Source: Corydoras sp. C115 (taxonomy: Eukaryota > Chordata > Actinopteri > Siluriformes > Callichthyidae). From it: DNA of 64,000 nucleotides. A model generated the notes under the pieces. The model was not told the DNA's origin. It made no database searches and was given only the letters and a program-made list of their open reading frames with translations. Below, piece by piece: positions 1 through 13,389 of the stretch. The position numbers and the translations under genes are program-made. The stretch covers positions 634,501 through 698,500 of the forward strand of contig JAFMOC010000387.1 of the NCBI GenBank assembly GCA_019802505.1, written 5' to 3'. Position 1 is the first letter of the stretch. Every line of letters begins with the position of its first letter.

Positions 1-1285
1 GAGGAATACAATTTTGAGTAAAATTCTCTAAACCGATTGATCCCAAGTTGATCTGTGATTATTTTTCCTGATTCTGACTGTATCTTAAGGATTGCTTGTT
101 TAGAAGGAATTCCCCTAAGCAGTTTCATAATAAGTTTTAATAACTTTTCAGGCTTGTCACCAAGCTCAAACTGCTGATGTCTAAGCTTTAGTAAAAGTTG
201 ATCCACTCTCTGACTAAGAATAGAGTTATATTCATATCTGAGCTGTAAAATTTTATTGTATTCCACTGCAGAGAGAGAGAAGACCGGTAGCTCTGTTCTA
301 ATATTGTTAGACTGTTCTCAATTTCAACAAGCCTACAGTTCCTTTCTTTTTTTCTGTTAGATTCAAAGGATAAAATATGACCTTGAATAACAACTTTTAA
401 TGTTTCCCAAAGAGTGGAGTCAGAAACATCTCCAGTATCATTAAAAACTGCAAATTCCTCCAACTTAAGATTCAGATAATCAACAAAGGCAGCATCATTT
501 AATAAACTTGGGTTAAATTGCCAGGCGTATGCTGGTTTGGAGAGGATATTATTAAGATGGAGTGTAACAGGGCTATGGTCGGATATAATTATGTTATGAT
601 ATTTAACACTGTTGATCCTGGAAACTAGCTCAGATGACACAAGAAAATAATCAATTCATGTGTAAGATTCGTGTACATGTGAGTAATATGAATAATCCCT
701 AATAGTTGGATTGTGTAGTCTTCAAATGTCCACCATATTTCCAACTTTAATTAGATTATTGAGAGTTTGAACAGACGCTAAGGTAGGCGGCACCTTGCTA
801 GAAAGTCTATCAAGATACAGATCTAAATAACAATTAAAATTGCCCCCCAGTATAATGTTTTCAGCAGAGGAATGTGGAATCAGGTCAAAAACGCTTAGAA
901 TAAAAGTTGGATTGTCAAAATTTGGACCATAGACATTCACCAATGTAAGAGGCATGGAGTTAATTTGCCCAGAAACAATGATATATCGACCCTGTGGATC
1001 AGCAATCATCTTTTCAAGATGAAATGGGACACTCTTTTTAAAAATTATTGCCACACCCCTAGCCTTAGCAGAAAAAGGAGCCTGCAGCACCTGTGAAATC
1101 CAATTGGCTCTAAGTGTAGTCTGATGCATGGGTCCAATGTGTGTCTCTTGGAGAAAAATTATATCAGCTCTTAATGATTTTAAATGTGAAAATACTCTGC
1201 CCCTTTTAATTGGATGCCCCAAACCTCTAATATTCCATGAAGCTATATTGAGGCCAGCGGTGCAGTTTTCATTTATGGATGACAT
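1..1285 (-). pseudogene. L1-clade LINE ORF2, 5' part (AP endonuclease domain), cut by window edge
   Basis: Reading from 1285 downwards, the frame opens with an apurinic endonuclease domain. ASWNIRGLG, FLQETH, VNVYGPN, a GGNFN block (GDFN in active enzymes) and SDHSPV follow in the order seen in L1 ORF2. The frame is broken by in-frame stops at 722-724 and near 656-658, and by a frame change near 188-200. Similarity to the endonuclease-RT linker continues to base 1, so the reverse transcriptase lies outside the window. The altered GDFN motif and the stops indicate a dead copy. ORF1 of what is probably the same element lies at 4885-5735, separated by later insertions. The L1 clade is judged by motif order only. 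Confidence 0.88.
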
Positions 1286-1699
1286 TTAACCTGGTATGCA
1301 AATATGACCATAAGTGCAAAGGACAAAAACAAAAAGAAAAAAAAAGAAAGAAAAAAAGAAAAAAAAAAAAAAAAAAAAAAAAAAACACACACTTAATACC
1401 ACACCACCCAGTACCATTCCCAAATCAGACTTCCACCCCAGAAGAGTCCAAGAGTACCCACGTTTTTAGGGTCAAAAGATTAGTAGACTTTGTACCTCCT
1501 AGCTTCTTAACAGCAACTTCTAAAACAAAGGGGCTCCAGAACTGAACCCAACATATGCTATCCTTACCACTTATCCTTACTAAAAGAAAAACCTGTGGTA
1601 GTAAATGATTAGAAAGAACGCAATCGACATAAGCAATCCCAAATACAATGTTATGACCGATTCACTAATTTTCAAAATGTGAAAGAGAACTAAATATAT
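1286..1699 (-). other. L1 inter-ORF spacer, with an A-rich tract
   Basis: This non-coding stretch lies between the L1 ORF2 start and the left end of the inserted LTR element. The other half of the spacer is at 4717-4884. Bases 1329-1385 are almost pure A with a few G. I see no other gene in it. Confidence 0.5.
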
Positions 1700-2180
1700 T
1701 GTCATGAATTGTCCGTTCTTCCCCGGAAGGGGGGCGGCTAACGCGGAGATATAGCTGCGTTCAGCCGCTCGCGCCTAGTGAGCGCTCCCGGGTACCGACC
1801 ACGCGGGGAAAATTATGTGCGTCGGTCCACGGCGAACGCTCCCACGGTACACGACCCACGCGGAGAAGGTGCGCAGCGCCGTACCGTGGTTTTACGCGGA
1901 AGGAGAGTCCAAGACACCGGGATAAAATCCAAAAGGTACAATTTAATAAAAATTGGTGTAGGGACACCAACAAAAATGGGGAACAAACGAACAACATAAC
2001 ATTGGGTATGGAAACCACAAAACAAAGACGTGCGCAGTATGGAGGGATAAAACAGATTAAATAGAAAACCAACTAAACATGTGACAAACCCAACCAATCA
2101 CCCAAGTGAGATAATGAGGACCGACAACGAGGGACAGGTGCAGCAGGTGCTCATGACACACAGAGCAGGTGCTCGTGACA
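1700..2180 (-). repeat. Family A LTR, 3' copy of the element
   Basis: This 481-bp repeat has TG...CA ends. I see a single base difference from the partner at 2623-3103 (t at 1815 where the partner has c), so the insertion is young. On the minus strand it should carry promoter and polyadenylation functions. Confidence 0.88.
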
Positions 2181-2622
2181 TACCCCCACCCCAAGGGTCG
2201 CGCAAAAAGGAAAGCGACCCAAACAAAAAAGAACAAAAATAATAACCATAATATAAGCATGCAAAAATAATAAACGGGGGGGGGGGTAACAAGTCCCTCG
2301 GGCTGAACCAGCCGGTTGCTCCCAGCTGACGGCGAAGACGCGTCCTCTCGCAGCGCAGATTAACGCCCTCTGGCTGCGAGGCTGGGGCATGCACCTCCTG
2401 GTGCTCCGAGTCCGAAGTGGGCGGCCTCTGGTGCTCGGGACCGATGGCGAACGGCCTCAGTCGGTCCCGACTCGACGACTGCCGCCCTCCAGAAGCCGGG
2501 CTCTGCCGCTGGCGGTCCCCGGCCCTCGGACTCGGTCGGAGCGGTGGTTCAGCGTCTGGTCCTCAGCACACGTGGGTGACCCCAGGTGTCCGGAACTCTC
2601 CAGATAGTTTGGCACGTCTTTC

Positions 2623-3103
2623 TGTCATGAATTGTCCGTTCTTCCCCGGAAGGGGGGCGGCTAACGCGGAGATATAGCTGCGTTCAGCCGCTCGCGCCTA
2701 GTGAGCGCTCCCGGGTACCGACCACGCGGGGAAAATTACGTGCGTCGGTCCACGGCGAACGCTCCCACGGTACACGACCCACGCGGAGAAGGTGCGCAGC
2801 GCCGTACCGTGGTTTTACGCGGAAGGAGAGTCCAAGACACCGGGATAAAATCCAAAAGGTACAATTTAATAAAAATTGGTGTAGGGACACCAACAAAAAT
2901 GGGGAACAAACGAACAACATAACATTGGGTATGGAAACCACAAAACAAAGACGTGCGCAGTATGGAGGGATAAAACAGATTAAATAGAAAACCAACTAAA
3001 CATGTGACAAACCCAACCAATCACCCAAGTGAGATAATGAGGACCGACAACGAGGGACAGGTGCAGCAGGTGCTCATGACACACAGAGCAGGTGCTCGTG
3101 ACA
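2623..3103 (-). repeat. Family A LTR, 5' copy of the element
   Basis: This is the partner of 1700-2180, offset by exactly 923 bp. The internal sequence that follows on the minus strand begins GAAAGACGTGCC. A very similar string follows the related LTRs ending at 34118 and 61647, so it is the candidate primer-binding region. The tRNA was not identified. Confidence 0.88.
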
Positions 3104-3105
3104 TA

Positions 3106-4714
3106 CAGTGGGTTGCAAAAGTATTCATACCCCTTCAACTTTTCCATATTTTGTCACATTACAACCACAAACATAAATATATTTCACTGGAATTTAATGT
3201 GAAAGACCAACACAAAGTGGTATACAATTGTGAAGTGGAAGGAAAATTATACATGAATCAACATTTTTTTTACAAATAAAAAACTGAAAAGTGCGACGTG
3301 CAAAAGTATTCAGCCCCCTTTTCCCTGAGTGCAACCAATTGCATTCAGAAGTTGCCTGATGAGTGCTAATGACTCAAAAGGGTCCACCTGTGTGTAATCT
3401 AATCTCAGTACAAATACAGCTGCTCCGTGACGGCCTCAGATGTTGGTTAAGAGAATATTGGGGAGCAAACAGCATCATGAAGTCCAAAGAACACACCAGA
3501 CAGGTTAGGAATATGGTTTTGGAGAAGTTTAAAGCAGGCTTAGGTTATAAAAAGATTTCCAAAGCTTTGAACATCTCACGGAGCACTGTTCAATCCATCA
3601 TCCGGAAATGGAAAGAGTATGGCACCACAGTAAACCTGCCAAGACAAGACCGTCCACCTAAACTTACAGGCCGAACAAGGAGATCACTGATCAGAGAGGC
3701 AGCCAAGAGGCCCATGGTGACTCTGGATGAAATGCAGAGAGCCACAGCTCAGGTGGGGGAAACTGTCCACAGGACAACAATTAGTCGTGCACTACACAAA
3801 TGTGGTCTTTATGGAAGAGTGGCAAGGAGAAAGCCATTGTTAAAAGAAAACCATAAGAAGTCCCGTTTGCAGTTTGCCAGAAGCCATGTTGAGGACACAG
3901 CAAACATGTGGAAGAAGGTGCTTTGGTCAGACGAGACCAAAATTGAACTTTTTGGCCACAATGCAAAACGCTATGTGTGGCGGAGAAATAACACTGCACA
4001 TCACTCTGAAAACACCATCCCCACTGTCAAATATGGTGGTGGCAGCATCATGCTCTGGGGGTGCTTCTCTTCAGCAGGGACCGGGAAGTTGGTCAAAGTT
4101 GATGGGAAGATGGATGGAGCCAAATACAGGGCAATCTTGGAAGAAAACCTGTTGGAGTCAGCAAAAGATTTGAGACTGGGGCGGAGGTTCACCTTCCAGC
4201 AGGACAACGACCCTAAACATAAAGCCAGAGCTACAATGGAGTGGTTTAAAAAAAAGAATATTCATGTGTTAGAATGGCCCAGTCAAAGTCCAGACCTAAA
4301 CCCAATTGAGAATTTGTGGCAAGATCTCAAAACTGCTGTTCACAAACGCTCTCCATCCAATCTGACTGAGCTTGAGCTGTTTTGCAAGGAGGAATGGGCA
4401 AGAATTTCAGTCACTAGATGTGCAAAGCTGGTGGAGACATACCCTAAAAGACTTGCAGCTGTAATTGCAGCAAAAGGTGGCTCCACAAAGTATTGACTCA
4501 GGGGGGCTGAATACTTTTGCACGTCGCACTTTTCAGTTTTTTATTTGTAAAAAAAATGTTGATTCATGTATAATTTTCCTTCCACTTCACAATTGTATAC
4601 CACTTTGTGTTGGTCTTTCACATTAAATTCCAGTGAAATATATTTATGTTTGTGGTTGTAATGTGACAAAATATGGAAAAGTTCAAGGGGTATGAATACT
4701 TTTGCAACCCACTG
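3106..4714 (+). mobile_element. Tc1-like transposon, complete, with long IR/DR-type inverted repeats
   Basis: The element begins CAGTGGGTTGC and ends with its reverse complement. It is flanked by TA at 3104-3105 and 4715-4716. The terminal inverted repeats run about 210 bp (3106-3320 and about 4500-4714); a quick reading finds one mismatch. Each carries an outer and an inner copy of a GCAAAAGTATTC-type motif, the IR/DR layout of Sleeping Beauty-like elements. The element landed in the TATAT target duplication of the family A LTR element. Near-identical ends and an open transposase frame make this the youngest insertion at this end of the window. Confidence 0.97.
3477..4496 (+). CDS. Tc1-like DD34E transposase, intact
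   Basis: This frame encodes a cut-and-paste transposase of 339 aa, the usual Tc1 length. I chose the ATG at 3477 (MKSKEHTRQ) because Tc1 proteins start at this point; the frame stays open 38 codons further upstream. The N-terminal part holds a paired-like helix-turn-helix (GYKKISKALNISRSTVQSII). A second DNA-binding segment follows, and then the catalytic DDE domain with [18 protein letters not shown] and [10 protein letters not shown]. The aspartates and glutamate are present with 34 residues between the second D and E. The frame ends in the common STKY terminus. No frameshift or stop is visible, so the protein could be functional. Confidence 0.96.
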   Translation: MKSKEHTRQVRNMVLEKFKAGLGYKKISKALNISRSTVQSIIRKWKEYGTTVNLPRQDRPPKLTGRTRRSLIREAAKRPMVTLDEMQRATAQVGETVHRTTISRALHKCGLYGRVARRKPLLKENHKKSRLQFARSHVEDTANMWKKVLWSDETKIELFGHNAKRYVWRRNNTAHHSENTIPTVKYGGGSIMLWGCFSSAGTGKLVKVDGKMDGAKYRAILEENLLESAKDLRLGRRFTFQQDNDPKHKARATMEWFKKKNIHVLEWPSQSPDLNPIENLWQDLKTAVHKRSPSNLTELELFCKEEWARISVTRCAKLVETYPKRLAAVIAAKGGSTKY

Positions 4715-4884
4715 TATATTAAATAAACTAATCCTAATACTTTAAAACAGAATTTAACTAACCATCAGCTCAGTGCCATTGTGAAGTAACGGGAAAAAAT
4801 GTCATTTTTATATAAGCAAAATTCGGTTATGTAACTTTGGCAAATAGAAGCAGTTTGTGCATCGTTTGTTGTTACATTGCGTTA

Positions 4885-5735
4885 TCATTTGGCATTACCC
4901 TTCAGTACAGAGCTCACAAATACCTTGGCTTCCGCACTCGCAGCGAAACTGTGTGACTGTCCATTCAGTTCACTGTGCAGCTTTGCGGGGTAACGAAGGG
5001 AATGTGTGATTTTGAGGTCTCTCAGCTCTCGCTGCACTTCAGCAAATTGCCTTCTTCTTTCCATTACGGAGCTTGTATAATCCGGGAAATTTAAAACTCT
5101 GTTGTTCTGGAACTGAAGGGGACCGTGCAGCCTCCGCAGCTGCATATTTTTTCTTTAACCTGAAACAGGTGGATGTGAGCAACAATGGGACGAGGCTTAG
5201 CGCCCTCCGCCGGACGGGGATAAAGTGATCTGTGTGCACGGTCCACCACCAGCGGCAATGTAAAATTTTCCACGCTGAGAAGTTTTGGCAGCAGACCAGC
5301 AACAAAATCAATGGGTCGTGTCCCCTCAGCACCCTCGGGGATTCCGATAATCCGAATATTATTGCGTCGCGATCGACCCTCCAAATCTTCAACTTTGAGC
5401 TGCAGAGCTGTGTTGACACCCTCCATCTTTTTTAAGGCTGCCTCCAGTGAGTCGATTCGCGCATCATGAGCCGACACAGCCTCCGTGAGCGAACCAAGAG
5501 TTTCTTTAAATTCTTTCACATCTGACCGGACAGCTGAAAAAGTCTGTTCCAAGCTGCTTAATCGAGAAGAGATGTTGTAAAATCCTCCTTGGATTGAAGT
5601 TTCGAGGTTTTTCGCCCAGACTGGCGGTGACACGCACTCCACTTTGCTAGATGCGACAGGGCCGCATGGCGGTGAGTCTGAGGCAACGGTTTGCGTCTCT
5701 GCATCCTTGGAGGTTTTAGCAACATTCTGAGCCAT
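4885..5735 (-). pseudogene. L1-clade LINE ORF1 (nucleic-acid-binding chaperone), one frameshift
   Basis: From the ATG at 5735 the protein has a variable N-terminus, then a coiled coil (about residues 50-125: ISSRLSSLEQTF, IDSLEAALKKME), then an RRM-like part with the L1 ORF1 signature RRNNIRIIGIPEG. Near 5145, beside an A-rich run (KEKI), the frame shifts. The C-terminal domain then continues in another frame (FPDYTSSVMERRRQF, SLRYPAKL) to a stop at 4885. ORF1p coats L1 RNA as a trimer. The frameshift would remove the C-terminal domain, so this copy is inactive. It probably belongs with the ORF2 piece at 1-1285. Confidence 0.88.
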
Positions 5736-6242
5736 TTTGTAAAAACACCAGATGCTATGAATCGTTAGAGGTAAGGACGTTGCAAATTTACCACATTAAG
5801 TGATTAAGTGAATTCAGCAAGGAGCCCCAACTAAAGCACGTCTACTTGATATGCTGCTCTCTAGTGCCCCCCCAAGGCTTGTCGCGTTGTTTAAATAGGC
5901 GTGCCGGCAGGTGCGCCTTGTTGCTGTTGATTGGCGCGACGCCTTCTGGGAGTTGTAGTTCTCCCACGAGGACACCGCCCAGTACTTCGCTGCCTAGCCC
6001 TAGTGGCTGGTCATCCCGTTACAGTTTTTTATTATTTTTATGTATTTTAATGTTGGGATCCCAGATAATTTATGAAGCCTATATTATTGCTGATTCAGAC
6101 AAACGTGACGACATTTGTACACTGGAGCAGATATTACGGTAAGCGGTATAATATGGTCATTAAAGTGTATAATTATATGGATCCTCAGCTCTAATATAGA
6201 GCCATGTGGTTGATACTCACGCTACGACCCCACATGGTAATA
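5736..6242. other. L1 5' region and unassigned flank
   Basis: On the minus strand this is the sequence upstream of L1 ORF1, where a LINE internal promoter would be expected. The L1 5' end is not marked by a visible target duplication. A 98-codon open frame at 5846-6142 has no recognisable domain and I do not call it a gene. Confidence 0.3.
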
Positions 6243-6244
6243 TA

Positions 6245-7861
6245 CAGTTAGGTCCATAAATATTTGGACAGAGACAACATTTTTCTAATTTTGGTTCTGT
6301 AAATGACAACAATGAATTTTAAACAAAACACTTCAGATGCATTTGAAGTTTAGACTTTCAGCTTTAATTCAGTGGGTTGAACAAAATGATTGCATGAAAA
6401 TCTGGGCAACTAAAGCATTTTATTACCACAATTCCACATTTCAGGGACTCAAAAGTAATTGGACAAATTAAGTAATTTTTAATAAAATATTTGTTTTTAA
6501 TACTTGGTTGAAAAACATTTGTTGGCAATGACTGCCTGAAGTCTTGAACTCATGGACATCACCAGACGCTGTGTTTCCTCCATTTTAATGCTCTGCCAGG
6601 CCTTTACTGCAGCGGTTTTCAGTTGCTGTTTGTTTGTGGGCCTTTCTGTCTGAAGTTTAGTCTTTAATAAGTGAAATGCATGCTCAATTGGGTTGAGATC
6701 AGGTGACTGACTTGGCCATTCAAGAACGTTCCACTTTTTTGCTTTAATAAACTCCTGGGTTGCATTGGCTTTATGTTTTGGGTCATTATCCATCTGTATT
6801 ATGAAACACCAACCAATCAGTTTGGCTGCATTTGACTGGATTTGATCACACAGTATGTCTCTGATTACCTCAGAATTCATCCGGCTGCTTTTGTCCTGTG
6901 TCACATCATCAATAAACACTATTGACCCAGTGCCTCTGGCAGCCATGCATGCCCAAGCCATCACACTGCCTCCGCTGTGTTTTACAGACGATGTGGTATG
7001 CTTTGGATCATGAGCTGTACCACGCCTTCACCATACTTTTTTCTTTCCATCATTCTGGTAGAGGTTGATCTTGGTTTCATCTGTCCAAAGAATGTTCTTC
7101 CAGAACTGTGCAGGGTTTTTTTTAGATGTTTTTTTAGCAAAATCCAATCTAGCCTTTTTGTTCTTTAGACTTATGAGTGGCTTGCACCGTGCAGTGAACC
7201 CTCTGTATTTACTTGCATGCAGTCTTCTCTTTATGGTAGACTTGGATATTGAAACGCCTACCTCCTGGAGAGTGTTGTTCACTTGGTTAGCTGTTGTGAA
7301 TGGGTTTTTCTTCACCATGGAAACTATTCTGCGATCATCTACCACTGTTGTCTTCTGTGGGCGTCCAGGTCTTTGTGCATTGGTGAGTTTACCAGTGCTT
7401 TCTTTCTTTCTCAGGATGTACCAAACTGTAGATTTTGCCACTCCTAATATTGTAGCAATTTCTCTGATGGGTTTTTTCTGTTTTCTCAGATTAATGATGG
7501 CTTGTTTCACCTGCATGGAGAGCTCCTTTGACCGCATGTTTTTTTTTCACAGCAAAATCTTCCAAATGCAAGAAGCATGCCTAATATCAACTCCAGGCCT
7601 TTTGTTTGCTTAATTGAGAATGACATAACGAAGGAATTGCCCAAGAAATAGCCTTTGAGTCAATTGTCCAATTACTTTTGGTCCCTTTAAAAACAGGTTA
7701 AGGAGCTAAAACTTCTAAACTGTTCACCTAAATTTAATGTGGATACCCTCAAATGGATTTTATGTCCATGTCAATGAGATAATTATAACTTGGATATATT
7801 TCAGTAAACAGGTAAAAAAACTAAATTTGTGTCAGTGTCCAAATATATATGGATCTAACTG
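6245..7861 (-). mobile_element. Tc1-like transposon (second family), nearly complete
   Basis: It begins CAGTTAGGTCCATAAATATT and ends with the inverted counterpart (…TGGATCTAACTG), with flanking TA at 6243-6244 and 7862-7863. An inner repeat of the AAAGTAATTGGACAA type lies about 200 bp in from each end, again an IR/DR layout. The outer ends have diverged more than in the 3106-4714 element, so this copy is older. Confidence 0.95.
6497..7537 (-). pseudogene. Tc1-like transposase with one in-frame stop
   Basis: The reading starts at 7537 (MRSKELSMQ) and keeps one frame to 6497 (STKY end), broken only by a TGA at 7028-7030, after KKVW. Visible parts are a helix-turn-helix (REIATILGVAKSTVWYIL), a GRPQKT linker, and catalytic motifs WTDETK, DNDPKHKAN and PDLNPIEHA. 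The length matches an intact Tc1 protein of about 346 residues. The stop probably arose from an arginine codon (CGA or AGA), since VWRR is the usual sequence here. A single point change inactivates the protein. Confidence 0.94.
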
Positions 7862-7863
7862 TA

Positions 7864-11390
<3,527 letters not shown>

Positions 11391-11399
11391 TAATTGAAA

Positions 11400-12140
11400 G
11401 ATGTTTGTTTTTAGAATTGTGTTTTCAGCCTATATGGCCATGTCATATATTGGGCACCGTCAAGAGGGGTTTTAGTAGTTTTAGTAGTTTAGTAGAGGGC
11501 GGTAGTTTAATTAGCGCTCCGCGTCCTCAGCATTTAGTTATGTTAACCTGTAAAATTTGTCTTGGAATTTAGTTGCGTTTAGAATTGAGTTAATAGAGTT
11601 ACAATAACATGCAAATTTTTAGAAACGGTAACGTAAATTTCGGCTTAAAATGTATGTATATGGGCGTAGAATTTGTTTAAAATTTATTTATGGGGGCATG
11701 TAGGTGCTCCCATAGGGGGGAATTGTAAATTGCTTACACATAATAAGAGTTCCAAAATGGCCGAATGTTTGTATTCAAACAAAGGACTGTGGTCTTGCCT
11801 CAATTGGGAAGTGGGGTGGGGCAAGCTAGACTTGAATCAAAACCCTGGGCTTGGATTGGCTGATTTAAAACCTAGGGCGGTAATTTGTGATTGGCTTAGG
11901 TAATTCGGGGTGGGAACTAGACGCAACGGATATATACACAGGTAAACCCTTCGGTGGGGCTCTTCTTCTTCAGAACACGGAGGCGTTCACAGCACCTGAA
12001 AGCTGAATGAGGCAGACTCGCTGGCCAGCGTGAGTTACTGACGGTGTCCATGAAGTTTTCTTTGTTCTCAATAAATGAGTTGAGACGACCATTTTGCATC
12101 GGCTCATTCTTTCTGCCTTTCCAAAAATCTAAAGATCCAA
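11400..12140 (+). repeat. Candidate solo LTR or promoter-like repeat
   Basis: The segment holds a TATA-like GGATATATACAC near 11930, a GC-richer leader, and AATAAA inside CTCAATAAATGAG near 12070. That order and spacing (TATA, about 140 bp, polyadenylation signal) are typical of an LTR. I could not define TG/CA ends or a target duplication, so the boundaries are approximate and the call is tentative. Confidence 0.35.
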
Positions 12141-12164
12141 CAGATGCTAAACAAGCTAGCAACT

Positions 12165-12640
12165 CTTATGGACAATGAATCCCATCTCATGTACAAGACT
12201 CTAGCAGCACTGGGCAGCACCTTCAGTGAAAGGCTGCATCATCTGAAGTGTTTTAGGGAGCGTTACCGCAGGTCCTTCATTTCTGCTGCAGTTAGACTGC
12301 ACAATCAGCACTGCTCTCAGTAATCACTCCAAACCAAACTAAAAATAACACTGCAATAAATGTATAATCTGTGTGCACATCTTTCTACTGTTTAATCAGA
12401 TATCAAACTGTATCATATGTGTCATATATTTGTTTCATTCCTCTGTTATATGTCTTGTACCTAACTGAAAATTTGAATTTATCTTGTGCATATATAGATT
12501 TCTATTTCATTTCTTTTTTTAGTTTTTTAAACTTCTTTTTAATTGCTAAATATCTTTTTCATCTCTTTCTAATGTAACTTGCTGCTGAGAACGTGAATTT
12601 TCCCATTGTGGGACAAATAAATATTTTATCTTATTTTTAA
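12165..12640 (+). mobile_element. LINE 3' remnant
   Basis: The first part reads as the end of a LINE ORF (FSERLHHLKCFRERYRRSF, then a stop after AVRLHNQHCSQ). An AT-rich 3' UTR follows, ending in a CCCATTGTGGGACAAATAAATATT-type tail and TTATCTTATTTTT. Such tails are found on fish CR1/Rex-group LINEs. The element is strongly 5'-truncated. Confidence 0.55.
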
Positions 12641-12642
12641 GG

Positions 12643-12701
12643 CAGTGCTTCTCAAATAGTGGGGCAGTGCGGTGCATGGGGGGGGGGGGGGGGGGGGGGG
12701 G

Positions 12702-12769
<68 letters not shown>

Positions 12770-13300
12770 CGTAACAAGAAATCACAGAGAAAGTGATTTT
12801 AAGTGTACTGAACAAACCCTCAAGAGACAACACGGTAAAATATTTAACAGGGACGGTGGAGAGAAAGGCGGAGAGAGACGAAGATAATGAGAGCAACAAA
12901 AGTCAACCGAAAACTAATTGTCGAAGCGTATGTAGCGCCTGGCTTCACTGTAACTGTAACTTCACTGTAACTAAAGGTGGGAGACGAAGAAAGACCAATG
13001 TGTCTGCTGTGTCTTTAAATGTTGGCAGCGGACAGCGTGAAGACAAATAAATGAAGGCGTCTCTAAAAGCCATTACACCCCTATTACGCTGATAACCACT
13101 TAACCGCTGATAACATAAACGTGACGTGTATAACCAGCAAATATTAACGCTTTATGAAAGCTTTTCAGAAAAGCTGTGTGCTGCAAAACGGACGCGTTGG
13201 AGACATTAGTTCTGACTTCCTCAAAAAAAAAAAAAAAAAAAAACAGCACAAATTGTTGTATTCATTTTTGTTTTGTAGGTTAAAGTGTTAATAAATTGTG
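12643..13300 (+). mobile_element. hAT-like element 5' end (fragment)
   Basis: It opens with CAGTGCTTCTCAAATAGTGG, a terminus used by hAT-type elements in vertebrates. It then runs through a poly-G tract into sequence with no domain I can name (open frame 12793-13050). No matching inverted terminus was found downstream, so it is either truncated or misassembled at the poly-G tract. Confidence 0.4.
12678..12769 (+). repeat. Poly-G tract of about 92 bp
   Basis: The run is nearly pure G, interrupted by one A and one T. It can form G-quadruplexes and is hard to sequence, so its true length is uncertain. It lies just inside the hAT-like terminus. Confidence 0.95.
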
Positions 13301-13389
13301 CTCCTGAATAAATGTTGCTGATGAATTTGAATTTATTATTTATTGATTTTATTTAATTTCCATTGATTTTATTTAATTTTTATTTAATT

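Larger units (their letters stand above)
1700..3103 (-). mobile_element. Small non-autonomous LTR retroelement (family A, TRIM-like), intact ends and TSD
   Basis: Two direct repeats of 481 bp (1700-2180 and 2623-3103) flank only 442 bp of internal DNA. Each repeat starts TGTCATGA and ends TCGTGACA. On the minus strand a purine tract (GGGGTGGGGGTA) lies directly upstream of the left repeat, where a polypurine tract belongs, which fixes the orientation as minus. Flanking bases TATAT (1695-1699, and 3104-3105 continued at 4715) make a 5-bp target-site duplication. The interior has only short ORFs and no gag or pol domain, so the element must be mobilised in trans. It sits inside the L1 spacer and is itself broken at its right TSD by a Tc1. 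Confidence 0.88.

Noticed and set aside
1761..3020. Duplicated frames of 103, 94 and 73 codons as paralogous genes
   Set aside because: They lie wholly inside the two LTR copies, so duplication reflects LTR identity.
4515..4714. Promoter or terminator from the long inverted repeat
   Set aside because: It is the right terminal repeat of the Tc1 element and is fully explained by that.
7065..7613. A 182-codon plus-strand frame as a gene
   Set aside because: It is antisense to the Tc1 transposase at 6497-7537 and has no motif of its own.
12546..12899. Open frame with a poly-proline stretch, and its poly-glycine counterpart
   Set aside because: Both are translations of the poly-G tract; no other domain or conserved start is present.
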